Assembly (NCBI GenBank): GCA_047626725.1
Contig: JBLHSG010000024.1
Location: 3,476 to 67,475 of the forward strand
From: Ascidiaceihabitans sp034111945
GTDB taxonomy: Bacteria > Pseudomonadota > Alphaproteobacteria > Rhodobacterales > Rhodobacteraceae
DNA: 64,000 bases
Direction of reading: 5' to 3'
Part shown: one piece after another, positions 53,473 to 63,580 of the stretch
Numbering within the stretch: the first letter of the stretch is position 1
How the letters are laid out: every line of letters starts with the position of its first letter
Made by a program: the position numbers and the translations under genes
Notes under the pieces: generated by a model
Seen by the model: the letters and a program-made list of their open reading frames with translations, nothing else
What the model was told of the DNA's origin: nothing
Databases searched by the model: none

Positions 53473-54696
53473 ATGCGTTTGCTCATTTCCTTTGCCGCCC
53501 TATTTCTGTCCGTGCTTTTACTGCAACTCAGTTCTGGTGGGGTTGGCCCGCTTGATGCGCTGTCCGGACTGGCGCTGGGGTTCACAAACCAGCAAATCGG
53601 ACTTTTGGGATCTTCGCATTTTTTAGGGTTTTTCATCGGCTGTTGGTGGGCACCACGCCTGATGGGAAGCGTCGGCCATTCGCGCGCGTTTGCTGCGTTT
53701 ACGGCCGCCGGGGCTATCGGATTGATCGCGCATATGCTGATCATCAACCCCTATGCGTGGGCCGGAATGCGCATCGCATCCGGGTTGTGCGTGGCCGGTT
53801 GCTACACCGTGGTCGAGGCATGGTTGCAGGCCAAAGTCACCAATGAAAACCGAGGGCGGGCCATGGGCGTCTACCGTGTCGTCGACATGAGCGGATCGTT
53901 GATGGCCCAAATGATGATCGGCATTTTGGCACCTGCCAGCTACGTGTCGTACAATCTTTTGGCCATCTTGTGCTGTGCGGCCCTGTTGCCCTTAACGCTA
54001 ACCACAGCCGCGCAACCCGCCACACCATCGGCCCCCCGTCTGCGCCCAAAACTGGCATACGCCCGTTCGCCATTGGCCGCGGCCGGTGTTTTGGTTGCGG
54101 CATTGTCCAGTGCATCGTTCCGCATGGTCGGCCCACTTTATGGCCAAGAGGTCGGATTATCAGCCGGCCAAATCGCCTATTTCCTGTCGGCTTTTGTCCT
54201 TGGCGGGGCTATTGCCCAATACCCTGCGGGCTGGCTGGCGGACAAATATGATCGCCGCTGGATTTTAATTTGGCTGTCCGTCGCGGCCATGGTCAGTTGC
54301 GGCGTTACGGTGTTTTCCGCTGGAATGGGCGTAAATGGGATCATGCTGGCGGCCTTTCTGTTTGGCATGACATCGTTTCCGATTTATTCAGTCGCCTCCG
54401 CACACGCCCATGATTTTGCTGATGATTCAGAACGGGTCGAATTGTCAGCTGCGTTAATGTTTTACTTTGCCGTCGGGGCCATCGCCGCGCCTTATGCCGC
54501 ATCGATGTTGATCGAAAGCTACGGACCGGGCGCACTGTTTCTGATGATCGCCAGCGGCCACGCATTGCTGATCATTTTCGGGTTAACACGGATGCGCGCA
54601 CGCCCCACACCGCAGGACAAAACCCGTTATGTTTACGCGCCGCGCACATCGTTTTTGATCGGGCGTCTGACTGGCAAATCGCGCAAACGGGACTAG
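53473..54696 (+). CDS. MFS transporter (YcaD-like)
   Basis: A 407-residue, twelve-helix inner-membrane transporter. The first helices read RLLISFAALFLSVLLLQLSS and the motif between helices 2 and 3 is LGSSHFLGFFIGCWWAPRLM; the half-repeat motif AQYPAGWLADKYDRRW begins the second half. The substrate is unknown. Confidence 0.87.
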   Translation: MRLLISFAALFLSVLLLQLSSGGVGPLDALSGLALGFTNQQIGLLGSSHFLGFFIGCWWAPRLMGSVGHSRAFAAFTAAGAIGLIAHMLIINPYAWAGMRIASGLCVAGCYTVVEAWLQAKVTNENRGRAMGVYRVVDMSGSLMAQMMIGILAPASYVSYNLLAILCCAALLPLTLTTAAQPATPSAPRLRPKLAYARSPLAAAGVLVAALSSASFRMVGPLYGQEVGLSAGQIAYFLSAFVLGGAIAQYPAGWLADKYDRRWILIWLSVAAMVSCGVTVFSAGMGVNGIMLAAFLFGMTSFPIYSVASAHAHDFADDSERVELSAALMFYFAVGAIAAPYAASMLIESYGPGALFLMIASGHALLIIFGLTRMRARPTPQDKTRYVYAPRTSFLIGRLTGKSRKRD

Positions 54697-54779
54697 GACG
54701 TCTTCCCCCGCACGCGCACCCCTGTTAAAGCTGCGCCAAACTTGGACTTTCATTCCAAAACTGTTTCAAAGGCGACACC

Positions 54780-56498
54780 ATGACCCGTCATCTGATCACA
54801 TCAGCGATCCCATACATAAACGGGATCAAACACCTCGGAAATTTGATTGGCAGCCAGCTGCCCGCTGATCTGTACGCGCGCTATCAACGTGCCCGTGGAA
54901 ACGAGGTTCTATTTCTGTGTGCAACCGATGAACATGGCACACCGGCCGAATTGGCCGCTGCAAAAGCAGGAAAGCCTGTGGCCGAATACTGCGCTGAAAT
55001 GCACGAAGTTCAAGCGCGCATCGCTGATGGGTTCCGCATGTCATTTGATCACTTCGGGCGCTCTTCTTCTGCCGAGAACCACAAACTGACACAGCATTTT
55101 GCCGGTAAGTTACACGAAGCAGGATTGATCAGCGAAGTCAGCGATCGCCAAATTTACTCAAACACCGATGGGCGTTTTTTGCCTGATCGCTACGTTGAGG
55201 GAACCTGCCCGAATTGCGATTATGACAAAGCGCGCGGCGATCAATGTGAAAACTGCACGAAGCAGCTTGATCCTATCGACCTCGTCAATCCACGGTCCGC
55301 AATTTCTGGTTCGACTGATTTAGAAGTCCGCGAAACCAAGCATTTGTTTTTACGCCAATCTACCATGCGTGATCAGCTGGACGCATGGATCAATTCGAAA
55401 AAAGACTGGCCTATTTTGACGACTTCCATTGCGCGCAAGTGGCTGCATGATGGCGATGGACTTCGTGATCGCGGGATTACACGTGATTTAGACTGGGGTA
55501 TTCCTGTTAAAAATGGCGATGCCGACTGGCCAGGGATGGAAGGCAAAGTATTTTATGTTTGGTTCGATGCCCCCATCGAATACATTGCGTGTGCTGGCGA
55601 ATGGGCGGCGGCGAACGGTCAAGATGATGCAGCTTGGGAACGTTGGTGGCGCACCGACAAAGGTGCTGATGACGTAACTTACACGCAGTTTATGGGCAAA
55701 GATAACGTACCGTTCCACACGCTTAGTTTTCCAGCAACGATTTTGGGATCTGGTGAGCCTTGGAAAATGGTTGATCACCTGAAGTCTTTTAACTTTTTGA
55801 ACTATGATGGCGGCCAGTTTTCGACCAGCCAAGGGCGCGGTGTCTTTATGGATCAAGCGCTTGAATTGCTGCCGCCGGACTATTGGCGTTGGTGGTTGTT
55901 AAGCCATTGCCCCGAAAATTCTGACAGTGAGTTTACTTGGGATAACTTTCAGCAATCCGCGAACAAAGACTTAGCAGATGTGCTTGGTAATTTTGTATCT
56001 CGGGTCACTAAATTTTGCCGTTCTAAATTCAGCGAGGCTGTGCCTGCTGGTGGCGAATATGGTGTTGAAGAACTGGCATTGATCGCAGACCTACAAAAGC
56101 GCCTGCAAAATTACCAAGATCAAATGGAAGCCGTTGAAGTGCGCAAAGCAGCCGCTGAGTTGCGCTCAATTTGGGCCGCAGGAAACGAATATCTGCAAAC
56201 CACTGCACCTTGGACCACATTCAAAACTGACCCTGATCAGGCGGCGGCGCAAATTCGATTAGCTCTGAACCTTATCGTTTTTTACGCCAACCTTTCCGCG
56301 CCGTTTATTCCTGATGCAGCCGCAAGTTTGCTAGACACAATGCAAGTTGAGAATTTTGAATGGCCATCTGATGTCACTCATGCCCTTTCAGCACTCCCGA
56401 TCGGACATGCATTTGTTGTTCCTGAAGTCTTGTTTGCTAAAATTAGCGATGAAGATACGGCCGCCTGGCAAGATCGTTTCTCTGGCGTTCGCGATTGA
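54780..56498 (+). CDS. metG: Methionyl-tRNA synthetase
   Basis: A 572-residue class I synthetase that charges tRNA-Met. The HIGH motif reads HLGN (residue 18 onward), the zinc knuckle CPNCDYDKARGDQCENC is complete, and the WFDAPIEY motif binds methionine. The second signature, usually KFSxS in this MetRS type, reads QFSTSQ, so the first Lys is Gln. The C-terminal dimerisation domain of E. coli MetG is absent. Codon use looks somewhat more AT-rich than in flanking genes. Confidence 0.93.
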   Translation: MTRHLITSAIPYINGIKHLGNLIGSQLPADLYARYQRARGNEVLFLCATDEHGTPAELAAAKAGKPVAEYCAEMHEVQARIADGFRMSFDHFGRSSSAENHKLTQHFAGKLHEAGLISEVSDRQIYSNTDGRFLPDRYVEGTCPNCDYDKARGDQCENCTKQLDPIDLVNPRSAISGSTDLEVRETKHLFLRQSTMRDQLDAWINSKKDWPILTTSIARKWLHDGDGLRDRGITRDLDWGIPVKNGDADWPGMEGKVFYVWFDAPIEYIACAGEWAAANGQDDAAWERWWRTDKGADDVTYTQFMGKDNVPFHTLSFPATILGSGEPWKMVDHLKSFNFLNYDGGQFSTSQGRGVFMDQALELLPPDYWRWWLLSHCPENSDSEFTWDNFQQSANKDLADVLGNFVSRVTKFCRSKFSEAVPAGGEYGVEELALIADLQKRLQNYQDQMEAVEVRKAAAELRSIWAAGNEYLQTTAPWTTFKTDPDQAAAQIRLALNLIVFYANLSAPFIPDAAASLLDTMQVENFEWPSDVTHALSALPIGHAFVVPEVLFAKISDEDTAAWQDRFSGVRD

Positions 56499-56545
56499 CC
56501 GCAGCGTTTCATAGAAAACCGGTTACTCACTTAAAGCCTCTTGAT

Positions 56546-59137
56546 CTAGAAATCTTCCCAACCGGTGCTGCCGTTGGCGACTTTTTGCGTCGAGATACTT
56601 GGTAGACCTGTCAAGGAACCAGAAGCTTCAGGTGTATGATCATTTCGAATTGTCGAAAAAGACTCTACGGAATGTTCTGGCCGCTCAACGATAGCATCTG
56701 CGGTTAATTTGAACTTAGCAACGGCTGTCGCCAAAGCGTCTGCCTCTTGGGTCATAGCGTGACTAGCTGCGGTCGTTTTATCAAACATGACGGTGTTCTG
56801 CTGGGTGACGTGATCTAGCTCCATGACTGCTTCGTTAATTTCACTCAAACCAGCCGACTGTTCGCGCGCAGACCCTGCAATTTCAGCAACGCGTTCAGAA
56901 ATGTCTGCCACAGACACCACAATTTCATCAAGTGCAGTACCTGTGCGTCCAACCAAATCTACACCTTGGCCAACATGATCTTCACTCGCAGCAATCAATA
57001 CGTTGATTTCACTCGCCGCCTCAGAAGAGCGTTGCGCAAGCGCCCGAACTTCGGTCGCAACAACTGCAAACCCGCGACCGGCCTCTCCTGCACGTGCGGC
57101 TTCGACACCAGCATTCAACGCCAACAAATTGGTTTGAAATGCGATGTCGTCGATGACGGATGTGATCTTGGAAATCTCCTGAGACGACGCCTTGATTTCT
57201 CCCATGGCAACGACCGCCTTGCGCGCAATTCCACCGCCCTCTTCGGCATTACGTTTTGCAACGTCTGAAATTTTACTCGCGTGGTCTGCACCTTGAGCGG
57301 CCCCACTGACTGATTTTGTCAGTTGATCCATAGCAGCAGCCGTTTCTTCAAGGGTTGTCGCCTGTCGCTCGGTACGAGCGGCCAAATCCTCAGCTGCGCT
57401 AGAAATATTTACTGTTTCGTTTCGGATGGAATTCACATTCTTTGTAACGACACCGACGGCTTGATTAAGAGCAACAGTTGCGGCGTTGAAATCAGCGCGC
57501 AATTTCTCGTATTCAGCGGAAAACTCTATATCAATGTGGGCTGTCAAATCGCCTTCTGCGAGCTTTTTCAAGGCCTTACCCAACTCGAAAACAACGCTCT
57601 CTTGATCATGCGCAATGCGTTCACGCTGAGCATCCGAAGCGTGTAATTCTCGATCCGCCTCAGTCACATCTGTGCCAAGAAATAAGGCACGCTCTAAACG
57701 TCCATCAGGGGCATGGATGGAACCGAAGCTACCATCAAATGTACGAATTTCGTCAGCACCGAAAACTCGGATATTGAATTTCCCATAAACTTCTTGTCCC
57801 TGTAGCACTGCTGCACGCAAATTATCAGGAACATCAGCATGTGGCTGTACACTTGGAAATAGCTCACCAAAATCGGGTCCAATTGCGTCAACCAATTCTA
57901 CATTCAAAGAGCTTATCGCGTTTTCATTTGCTAGTTTACAACGTCCATCGGAAGCGAATTCCAATCGAATTTGTTTCTTTTCAATCGTATGAAGAACCGC
58001 AGCATCTCGTTGTGCTTTGGTCACATCGCTCCACTCGATCACAGCACCAATTACGATTCCTTGACCATCATGTGCCGCGTTCAAGCTGACGTTTAGGTAC
58101 GTGTCAGCAATACGTAAGTTGATGGATGTTGGCAGGCCATTCTCAGGGTCAGTCTTGGCAAGCTCGATTGCTTCTGACAGTTCAGACATTTTCGAAAGAT
58201 CAGCACTTTGATATCCATCATCGCCCAAGGTCGGCCAAAGCGCGTGCAAATCACTGCCCAATTGATCAAGCAATGTGACGCAAGCAGGGTTTACAAAAGT
58301 TACCCTGAAGTCCTCATCAACCATCATCATCGCTGCCGTCGATCCTTCGAATGCAGACCCGCGAAACGCATTTTCACGCTGCGCGTCACGTGCGATCGCC
58401 AATGCGGCACGAAAATGATCAAGACGCTGGGCAATACCACCGATTTCATCGCGGCGGTTCGTCGCCGGAATTGTTACGTTGTAGTTCCCAGACTCAACTT
58501 CTGCCACAGCGGCTTCGATCCGGGTCAATGGACGCGATAGTGTCTGCCACAAGAACGAGACGAGGCCCGCAAGAGCGATCAAAAAGACAACGCCGCTCCA
58601 CATCACCATCGTCTTGTGCCCGTCATGCACCAAGGCCATGCTATGGTCCGCTGTCCATTGGCTTACAACGACACCTGCGATTGCGTTGCCCTCGCCAAAC
58701 AAGGATGGCGTGGCGACGATCAGCCCGTCATCTGTGGCAACCGCAACACCCGTTTCCATGACCTGTTCAACAAGCGCATCGATTGAAGCCATATCAAACA
58801 CAGCCCCCTCCGATTGATACAGAATAACATTTGAGCTGTTCACAACCAGCCCACCAATCGCATCAGGTCGTGCGGTTTCAACAACACTGTCCAGAATCTC
58901 CTGAACAGCGACGGAATTGCCGAATTTGATCGATCCACCAAGCTGAATAGCAAGCAGTCCGTTTACGTCAGTTGCCCGCTGGCTTAGCCCGGCAGATGTG
59001 AGTTCAACCGTGCTTTTTCTGACCATAAGATCCATGAAGCCAACCACCAACAAAATCGCGATAGCGGCCACTGCGGCGCATTTCACAAAAATACTGTTCA
59101 GACGAAAAAGACTACGCTGATTGTTTGGTTTTTTCAT
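56546..59137 (-). CDS. Methyl-accepting chemotaxis protein with PAS domains and CheR tether
   Basis: An 863-residue chemoreceptor. A first membrane helix (about 15-33) precedes a periplasmic domain, a second helix lies near 178-200 and is followed by HAMP (RPLTRIEAAVAEVESGNYNV). Two PAS domains cover about 255-510, and a methyl-accepting signalling domain (about 560-800) contains the hairpin tip DDIAFQTNLLALNAGVEAAR. The last five residues, GWEDF, match the xWxxF CheR/CheB-binding pentapeptide at the end of a flexible tail. It is divergent from the cytochrome gene. Confidence 0.92.
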   Translation of the reverse strand: MKKPNNQRSLFRLNSIFVKCAAVAAIAILLVVGFMDLMVRKSTVELTSAGLSQRATDVNGLLAIQLGGSIKFGNSVAVQEILDSVVETARPDAIGGLVVNSSNVILYQSEGAVFDMASIDALVEQVMETGVAVATDDGLIVATPSLFGEGNAIAGVVVSQWTADHSMALVHDGHKTMVMWSGVVFLIALAGLVSFLWQTLSRPLTRIEAAVAEVESGNYNVTIPATNRRDEIGGIAQRLDHFRAALAIARDAQRENAFRGSAFEGSTAAMMMVDEDFRVTFVNPACVTLLDQLGSDLHALWPTLGDDGYQSADLSKMSELSEAIELAKTDPENGLPTSINLRIADTYLNVSLNAAHDGQGIVIGAVIEWSDVTKAQRDAAVLHTIEKKQIRLEFASDGRCKLANENAISSLNVELVDAIGPDFGELFPSVQPHADVPDNLRAAVLQGQEVYGKFNIRVFGADEIRTFDGSFGSIHAPDGRLERALFLGTDVTEADRELHASDAQRERIAHDQESVVFELGKALKKLAEGDLTAHIDIEFSAEYEKLRADFNAATVALNQAVGVVTKNVNSIRNETVNISSAAEDLAARTERQATTLEETAAAMDQLTKSVSGAAQGADHASKISDVAKRNAEEGGGIARKAVVAMGEIKASSQEISKITSVIDDIAFQTNLLALNAGVEAARAGEAGRGFAVVATEVRALAQRSSEAASEINVLIAASEDHVGQGVDLVGRTGTALDEIVVSVADISERVAEIAGSAREQSAGLSEINEAVMELDHVTQQNTVMFDKTTAASHAMTQEADALATAVAKFKLTADAIVERPEHSVESFSTIRNDHTPEASGSLTGLPSISTQKVANGSTGWEDF

Positions 59138-59448
59138 GGAAAACGCCCTATCTGTTTACGCGCACTTTCAACCCGCTTGCCGCAGTCAAAAGTCCGATCA
59201 TTGTTTGTTCCTATCGCCAAGGCGTTACAGTTGGCTTAATCGCCAAGGCCAAACCAAATTTGAACAAATTGCATTTAGTGAAAATTTGACCGACCTCGAA
59301 TTTCGAGCCGTGGTTCCAGTCCCCCCCATAATCAAGCAACATTTCATCCTACAGTCTCGTCCCCAAATTCTTCAAAAAATCCTTGCCAGACCGGACAGAG
59401 TGTCGCACCCTACCCGCATTGATTGAATGCATTTTCAGGAGCGTAACG
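59138..59448. other. Divergent promoter region between chemoreceptor and cytochrome genes
   Basis: This 311-base stretch has no supported gene. It contains the 11-base direct repeat ATCGCCAAGGC near 59214 and 59239 and should hold both divergent promoters. The last part supplies the AGGAG ribosome site of the cytochrome gene. Confidence 0.5.
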
Positions 59449-62427
59449 ATGAAGCGTATTTTCACTTGGGCCTGTGCCGTTTTGATGTCAGCAACCACCG
59501 TATTTGCTGAACCGCATCAGGCAGATCTGGTGCTGCCTTCGCAGTTACCGCTTTTGGAATACGAGGCACAATTGTACCCGTTCATCGCCAATCGCGACTA
59601 TATTAGCTTGGGTTGGAAGCGTGACAAATCATGGCGTGACACGGGCCCGTTTGTGCTTGAAACCAACTACGGTATTCACCCTGCTGTGCGCATGTATTAT
59701 TCGCCAGAAGTGATCACTTGGCTTGAGGGTGGGCGCAAAGGTGTGTTGCCAGACGGCGCGATTGTCATCAAGGAAATGGCCCCGTCACCCTCTGCGCGCT
59801 ATAACGAATTTCGCGATGTTTTGGCCTACACCTACCTTGATGATCCTGAAATAATCGAGGCAGATATGGACGCATATTTGCGCAAAAGCGGGCTAAACTG
59901 GACCGTGATGGTCAAGGACAGCGCGCTGTCACATGGCGGCTGGTTTTATGCGTCCGTTAATCAAAAAGCAACTTTGTCCAATTTTGATGCGCCCTATTCG
60001 CCGCCCTCTGGATCGGCCGGTGACGGGATGTGCATTCGTTGCCACGCGTCCGCCGCCGAAGAACTGATATTTTCCGCACTCGACAATGTCGAAGGATACC
60101 CCGGCGAGCCAATTATTTTCAGCATCGATGAAAGCTGGCGCAAGCTGGCTGATTTCCCGGAAGGGCCGTTCAATCTGCCCGAATGGCAACGCCCGGCGCG
60201 CGGGCAATCGGAAAGCCAACTGATCCAAGACTACTTTCATGACGAAACCGCATTACAGGCGTCGAATGCCAAGGTCAAAGCATCGCCCAACGCGATCAAT
60301 CCGACGTTTGAAAAAATGTTCCCGCCCCTGAATGTGCGCGCAGACAACGTGCAAACATTGCCAAGCCAGTGGCTGGATCACGTGCCTGCGCGCCCGAACG
60401 ATCCACAACATTTCATGACATCTGACAACTGTGTCGGCTGTCACGGTGGTTTGGGTGGCCCGCCGTCTGGAACCACGATGTTCTTGCAAACCGGACCAAA
60501 TTACGGCGATGGTTACAACATTTCAGAATACGGTGAATGGCGCTGGTCCCCGATGGGTTTGGCGGGGCGCGACCCGGTTTTCTTTGCCCAATTGGAAAGC
60601 GAATTTGAACTGCTCGAACAAGCAGGCGTCGGCGAATTGTCATCCAATCTAGGCACCACGTGTCTGTCGTGCCACGGCGCGATGGGTCAAAAACAACTGG
60701 CTTTGGACGCACATGCCGAACCTGAAAAAGGCCTTGATCCGAACAATTTCAAGGTCGACTACACGTTGCTGCACGCGCCGCTGACAACCCCTGAAAAGGA
60801 CGAACAGATCGCCGATGGCACCTATGACTACCATCAGTACGGCAACCTTGCCCGTGACGGGATTTCATGTGGTGTCTGCCACCATATTGCCCCCCCGCAG
60901 CAAGGCCCGGATCAGCCCGATTACAATACGCTTGATACCTATTTGATGAACGGCACCACGGGTGTGTTTCGCCTGACAGATGCGGATAAATTGATTGGCC
61001 CGTACGAGGGTGTCAAAGTCAAACCGATGCAACATGCGTTGGGTGTGACGCCAGTTTCGAACCCCTACATCAAGGACAGTCAGCTGTGCGGCGCGTGCCA
61101 CACGATCAACCTGCCCAATGTTGATGCGCCCAAAGACGAACCTCTTGAGGGGTATTCCAAAGCCGATCAGGCTGTCTTTAATCAAGCGGCCAAAAACGGG
61201 GCCGAATTTCAAAAATCAAAATATGGCACGACGTTTTCCGAAGGATTGCTAGACTTTCAGCATTCTGTTGAACAGGCGACCTACCTTGAATGGGTCAATT
61301 CGATCTTTAACGAAGAAGGCACCGGCGCGTCTTGCCAAGATTGCCACATGAACAATGATTTCCAAAGCGTGCAAAACCCCGAGGTCAAGATCGCCGCAAT
61401 CACCACGCAGATCGCCACGATCCAGGACAGCACCCTGCCCGAAGTCACCAACCTATTGCCGATCGACGACATCACGATCCCCTTCCGCGAAGATTATAAG
61501 CGGCACAATTTTGTCGGGCTGAACGCTTACATGATCGAAATGATGCGCCAGTTTTCAACCGAAATGGGAATGAGCCGCACCGATCCGATGACCTATGCGA
61601 CCAATGGCGCGCAACTGTCGCTGGACACGATGGAACTGCAGGCGCGCAACTATACGTCGGATGTATCGCTGGATGTGGAACGCTTGGGTCAAACGCTGAT
61701 TGCTCAGGTCGGTGTGACCAACAAAACCGGTCACCGTCTGCCATCGGGTGTCGGGTTTAGACGTGCGTTTCTTGAGGTGCGTGTGCGCAACCAGAACGAT
61801 GAAACAGTCTGGTGTTCCGGGTGTTCGAACGACGCAGGCGTGATCATTGGTGCGGATCAACAACCGCTGAAAACCGAATTCCTCGATTACGTGCCCGAAG
61901 GCGCCACCGAGGCGATCTACCAACCCCATCACGAGGTGATCGACGCCCAAGACCAAGTGCAGATTTACGAAGAACTGACGCAAAACGCTGAAAAGGAATT
62001 CACCACCAGTTTTGTGCACCGCGTCTATCATCCAAAAGACAACCGCCTGACGCCCACCGGCACGCTAAAGCCGGGCACTCCAGCGTTTGAGGAAAAGTTT
62101 GGCGACAGCGAGGTCACAGCCGCCTTTATGAAAGCAACCTTGCCAGAGGGGCGTGCAAAAATGGACGCGACATTTGTGCCTGGATCAGATCAAACCGAAT
62201 ACCAGATCACGTTGCCTGACGGCATTGATATGGCCGGCCTTCAGGTCACCGCGACGCTCTATTCTCAGGCGATCCCACCATATTATCTAAAACAACGCTT
62301 CGAAACCGCCCCCAATGGGCCCGCGACCAAGCGGCTGTATTATTTGGCCAGTCGCCTGAAAACCAAAGGCACCCTGATCGAGGGTTGGAAGCTAAGGGTC
62401 AACACCGCCAGCCTCGTCACGCCATAG
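59449..62427 (+). CDS. Exported six-heme c-type cytochrome
   Basis: A 992-residue protein with a signal peptide (residues 1-20, ends TTVFA). Six CXXCH heme sites are at 195 (CIRCH), 328 (CVGCH), 405 (CLSCH), 474 (CGVCH), 547 (CGACH) and 629 (CQDCH). The 350-residue C-terminal part has no heme and contains VTNKTGHRLPSGVGFRRAFL, a beta-domain motif seen in other multiheme cytochromes. It probably carries electrons in the periplasm or at the cell surface. ATG 59449 has AGGAG at eight bases. No maturation or porin gene is adjacent. Confidence 0.88.
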   Translation: MKRIFTWACAVLMSATTVFAEPHQADLVLPSQLPLLEYEAQLYPFIANRDYISLGWKRDKSWRDTGPFVLETNYGIHPAVRMYYSPEVITWLEGGRKGVLPDGAIVIKEMAPSPSARYNEFRDVLAYTYLDDPEIIEADMDAYLRKSGLNWTVMVKDSALSHGGWFYASVNQKATLSNFDAPYSPPSGSAGDGMCIRCHASAAEELIFSALDNVEGYPGEPIIFSIDESWRKLADFPEGPFNLPEWQRPARGQSESQLIQDYFHDETALQASNAKVKASPNAINPTFEKMFPPLNVRADNVQTLPSQWLDHVPARPNDPQHFMTSDNCVGCHGGLGGPPSGTTMFLQTGPNYGDGYNISEYGEWRWSPMGLAGRDPVFFAQLESEFELLEQAGVGELSSNLGTTCLSCHGAMGQKQLALDAHAEPEKGLDPNNFKVDYTLLHAPLTTPEKDEQIADGTYDYHQYGNLARDGISCGVCHHIAPPQQGPDQPDYNTLDTYLMNGTTGVFRLTDADKLIGPYEGVKVKPMQHALGVTPVSNPYIKDSQLCGACHTINLPNVDAPKDEPLEGYSKADQAVFNQAAKNGAEFQKSKYGTTFSEGLLDFQHSVEQATYLEWVNSIFNEEGTGASCQDCHMNNDFQSVQNPEVKIAAITTQIATIQDSTLPEVTNLLPIDDITIPFREDYKRHNFVGLNAYMIEMMRQFSTEMGMSRTDPMTYATNGAQLSLDTMELQARNYTSDVSLDVERLGQTLIAQVGVTNKTGHRLPSGVGFRRAFLEVRVRNQNDETVWCSGCSNDAGVIIGADQQPLKTEFLDYVPEGATEAIYQPHHEVIDAQDQVQIYEELTQNAEKEFTTSFVHRVYHPKDNRLTPTGTLKPGTPAFEEKFGDSEVTAAFMKATLPEGRAKMDATFVPGSDQTEYQITLPDGIDMAGLQVTATLYSQAIPPYYLKQRFETAPNGPATKRLYYLASRLKTKGTLIEGWKLRVNTASLVTP

Positions 62428-62441
62428 CGTAAAAATTGGGC

Positions 62442-62476
62442 GACACCGCCGGCCTTGTGATCAGGCGGGCGGCGTC
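62442..62476 (+). terminator. GC-rich hairpin after the cytochrome gene
   Basis: The 13-base arms GACACCGCCGGCC and GGCGGGCGGCGTC pair at 11 of 13 positions with a nine-base loop, 15 bases after the stop codon. It is followed by only a short T-rich stretch, so it is probably a terminator. Confidence 0.6.
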
Positions 62477-62608
62477 ACCTTGCGTCGCAATAGCGCGCGC
62501 ACTACTTACCCTATCAAACGGGCGCGTTTTCGAACGTAATCCTATCGACACCCTGTGGGCTGTCGCCCCAAAATACCGACCCAAGCCAGAGGATGCAGAA
62601 ACACGATT

Positions 62609-63580
62609 ATGATGATCTTACTTTCGGTATTGGTTTGGACCCTGGCCATCACAGTTTTTGTCGTGACGCTGTTGCCCCTGTCGGGCAGTGTGCGGTGGTG
62701 GGTGCGCGCATGGGAATTTCCCCGGTTACACATCGCGCTTACGGCGGGGTTTTGCGTGGTTTTGGTGGCTCTGGTGCCGACTGGATTCACCGTCGCGCTT
62801 ACCCTTGGGTTGATCGCCTGCGCGGCCTATCAGATGGTCCGAGTATTCCCTTACACACGTTTTTCCGCAACCGAAATCGACATCACTGACGACGCGCCAG
62901 ACAGCAGCAAGATCAAGCTGATAGCCGCCAATGTACTGATGGAAAACACACAAAAAGCGGACCTCATACAGATCATCAAACGCGAAAACCCTGACGTCTT
63001 GTTTTTGATGGAAACGGATCAAGGGTGGCTTGATGCGCTACAGGATTGCCTTGATCAATACCCGACGGTTTTGACCTATCCGCTGGACAATTATTACGGC
63101 CTGATCTTTGCCACCCGGCTCACATCACCGCGCGCCGAAGTCGTGTTTTTATCAGACGACAACACCCCGTCTTTGCGCGCCGAACTGATCGGTCCCGATG
63201 GCAACGGATTTAATTTTATTGGGTTACATCCGCGTCCACCGGTTCCCGGAAATGACACTATTTTCAGAGATCAGCAGATTAAAACAGCGGCCAAAATGTC
63301 TGGAAATGCCAATTGGCCAACGGTCTGTATGGGTGACTTTAACGATGTTGCATGGTCATCAACCAGTCAGCGTTTTAAACGGTATGGCGGCTTTCTAGAG
63401 CCACGCGTTGGGCGCGGTATGTTTCCGACTTTTCACGCCCAATACTCCCTGCTCGGCGTTCCAATTGACCAACTGTACCTGACATCTGGCATCGGTTTGG
63501 TATCGTTCGGGCGGCTCGAAGAATTCGGATCGGATCACTACCCCGTCAGCGCAGTAATCAGCTTTCACGGCATTGAATAA
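62609..63580 (+). CDS. Membrane-anchored endonuclease/exonuclease/phosphatase-fold protein
   Basis: A 323-residue protein with three N-terminal membrane helices (residues 1-80) and a DNase I-like domain: IAANVLMENTQKADLIQIIK, DVLFLMETDQGW, VCMGDFNDVAWSSTS and GSDHYPVSAVI. These contain the Asn, Glu, Asp-x-Asn and Asp-His catalytic residues. The family (YafD-like) hydrolyses phosphodiesters or phosphomonoesters, here probably in the periplasm. Starts at 62609 and 62612 are equivalent. Confidence 0.87.
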   Translation: MMILLSVLVWTLAITVFVVTLLPLSGSVRWWVRAWEFPRLHIALTAGFCVVLVALVPTGFTVALTLGLIACAAYQMVRVFPYTRFSATEIDITDDAPDSSKIKLIAANVLMENTQKADLIQIIKRENPDVLFLMETDQGWLDALQDCLDQYPTVLTYPLDNYYGLIFATRLTSPRAEVVFLSDDNTPSLRAELIGPDGNGFNFIGLHPRPPVPGNDTIFRDQQIKTAAKMSGNANWPTVCMGDFNDVAWSSTSQRFKRYGGFLEPRVGRGMFPTFHAQYSLLGVPIDQLYLTSGIGLVSFGRLEEFGSDHYPVSAVISFHGIE

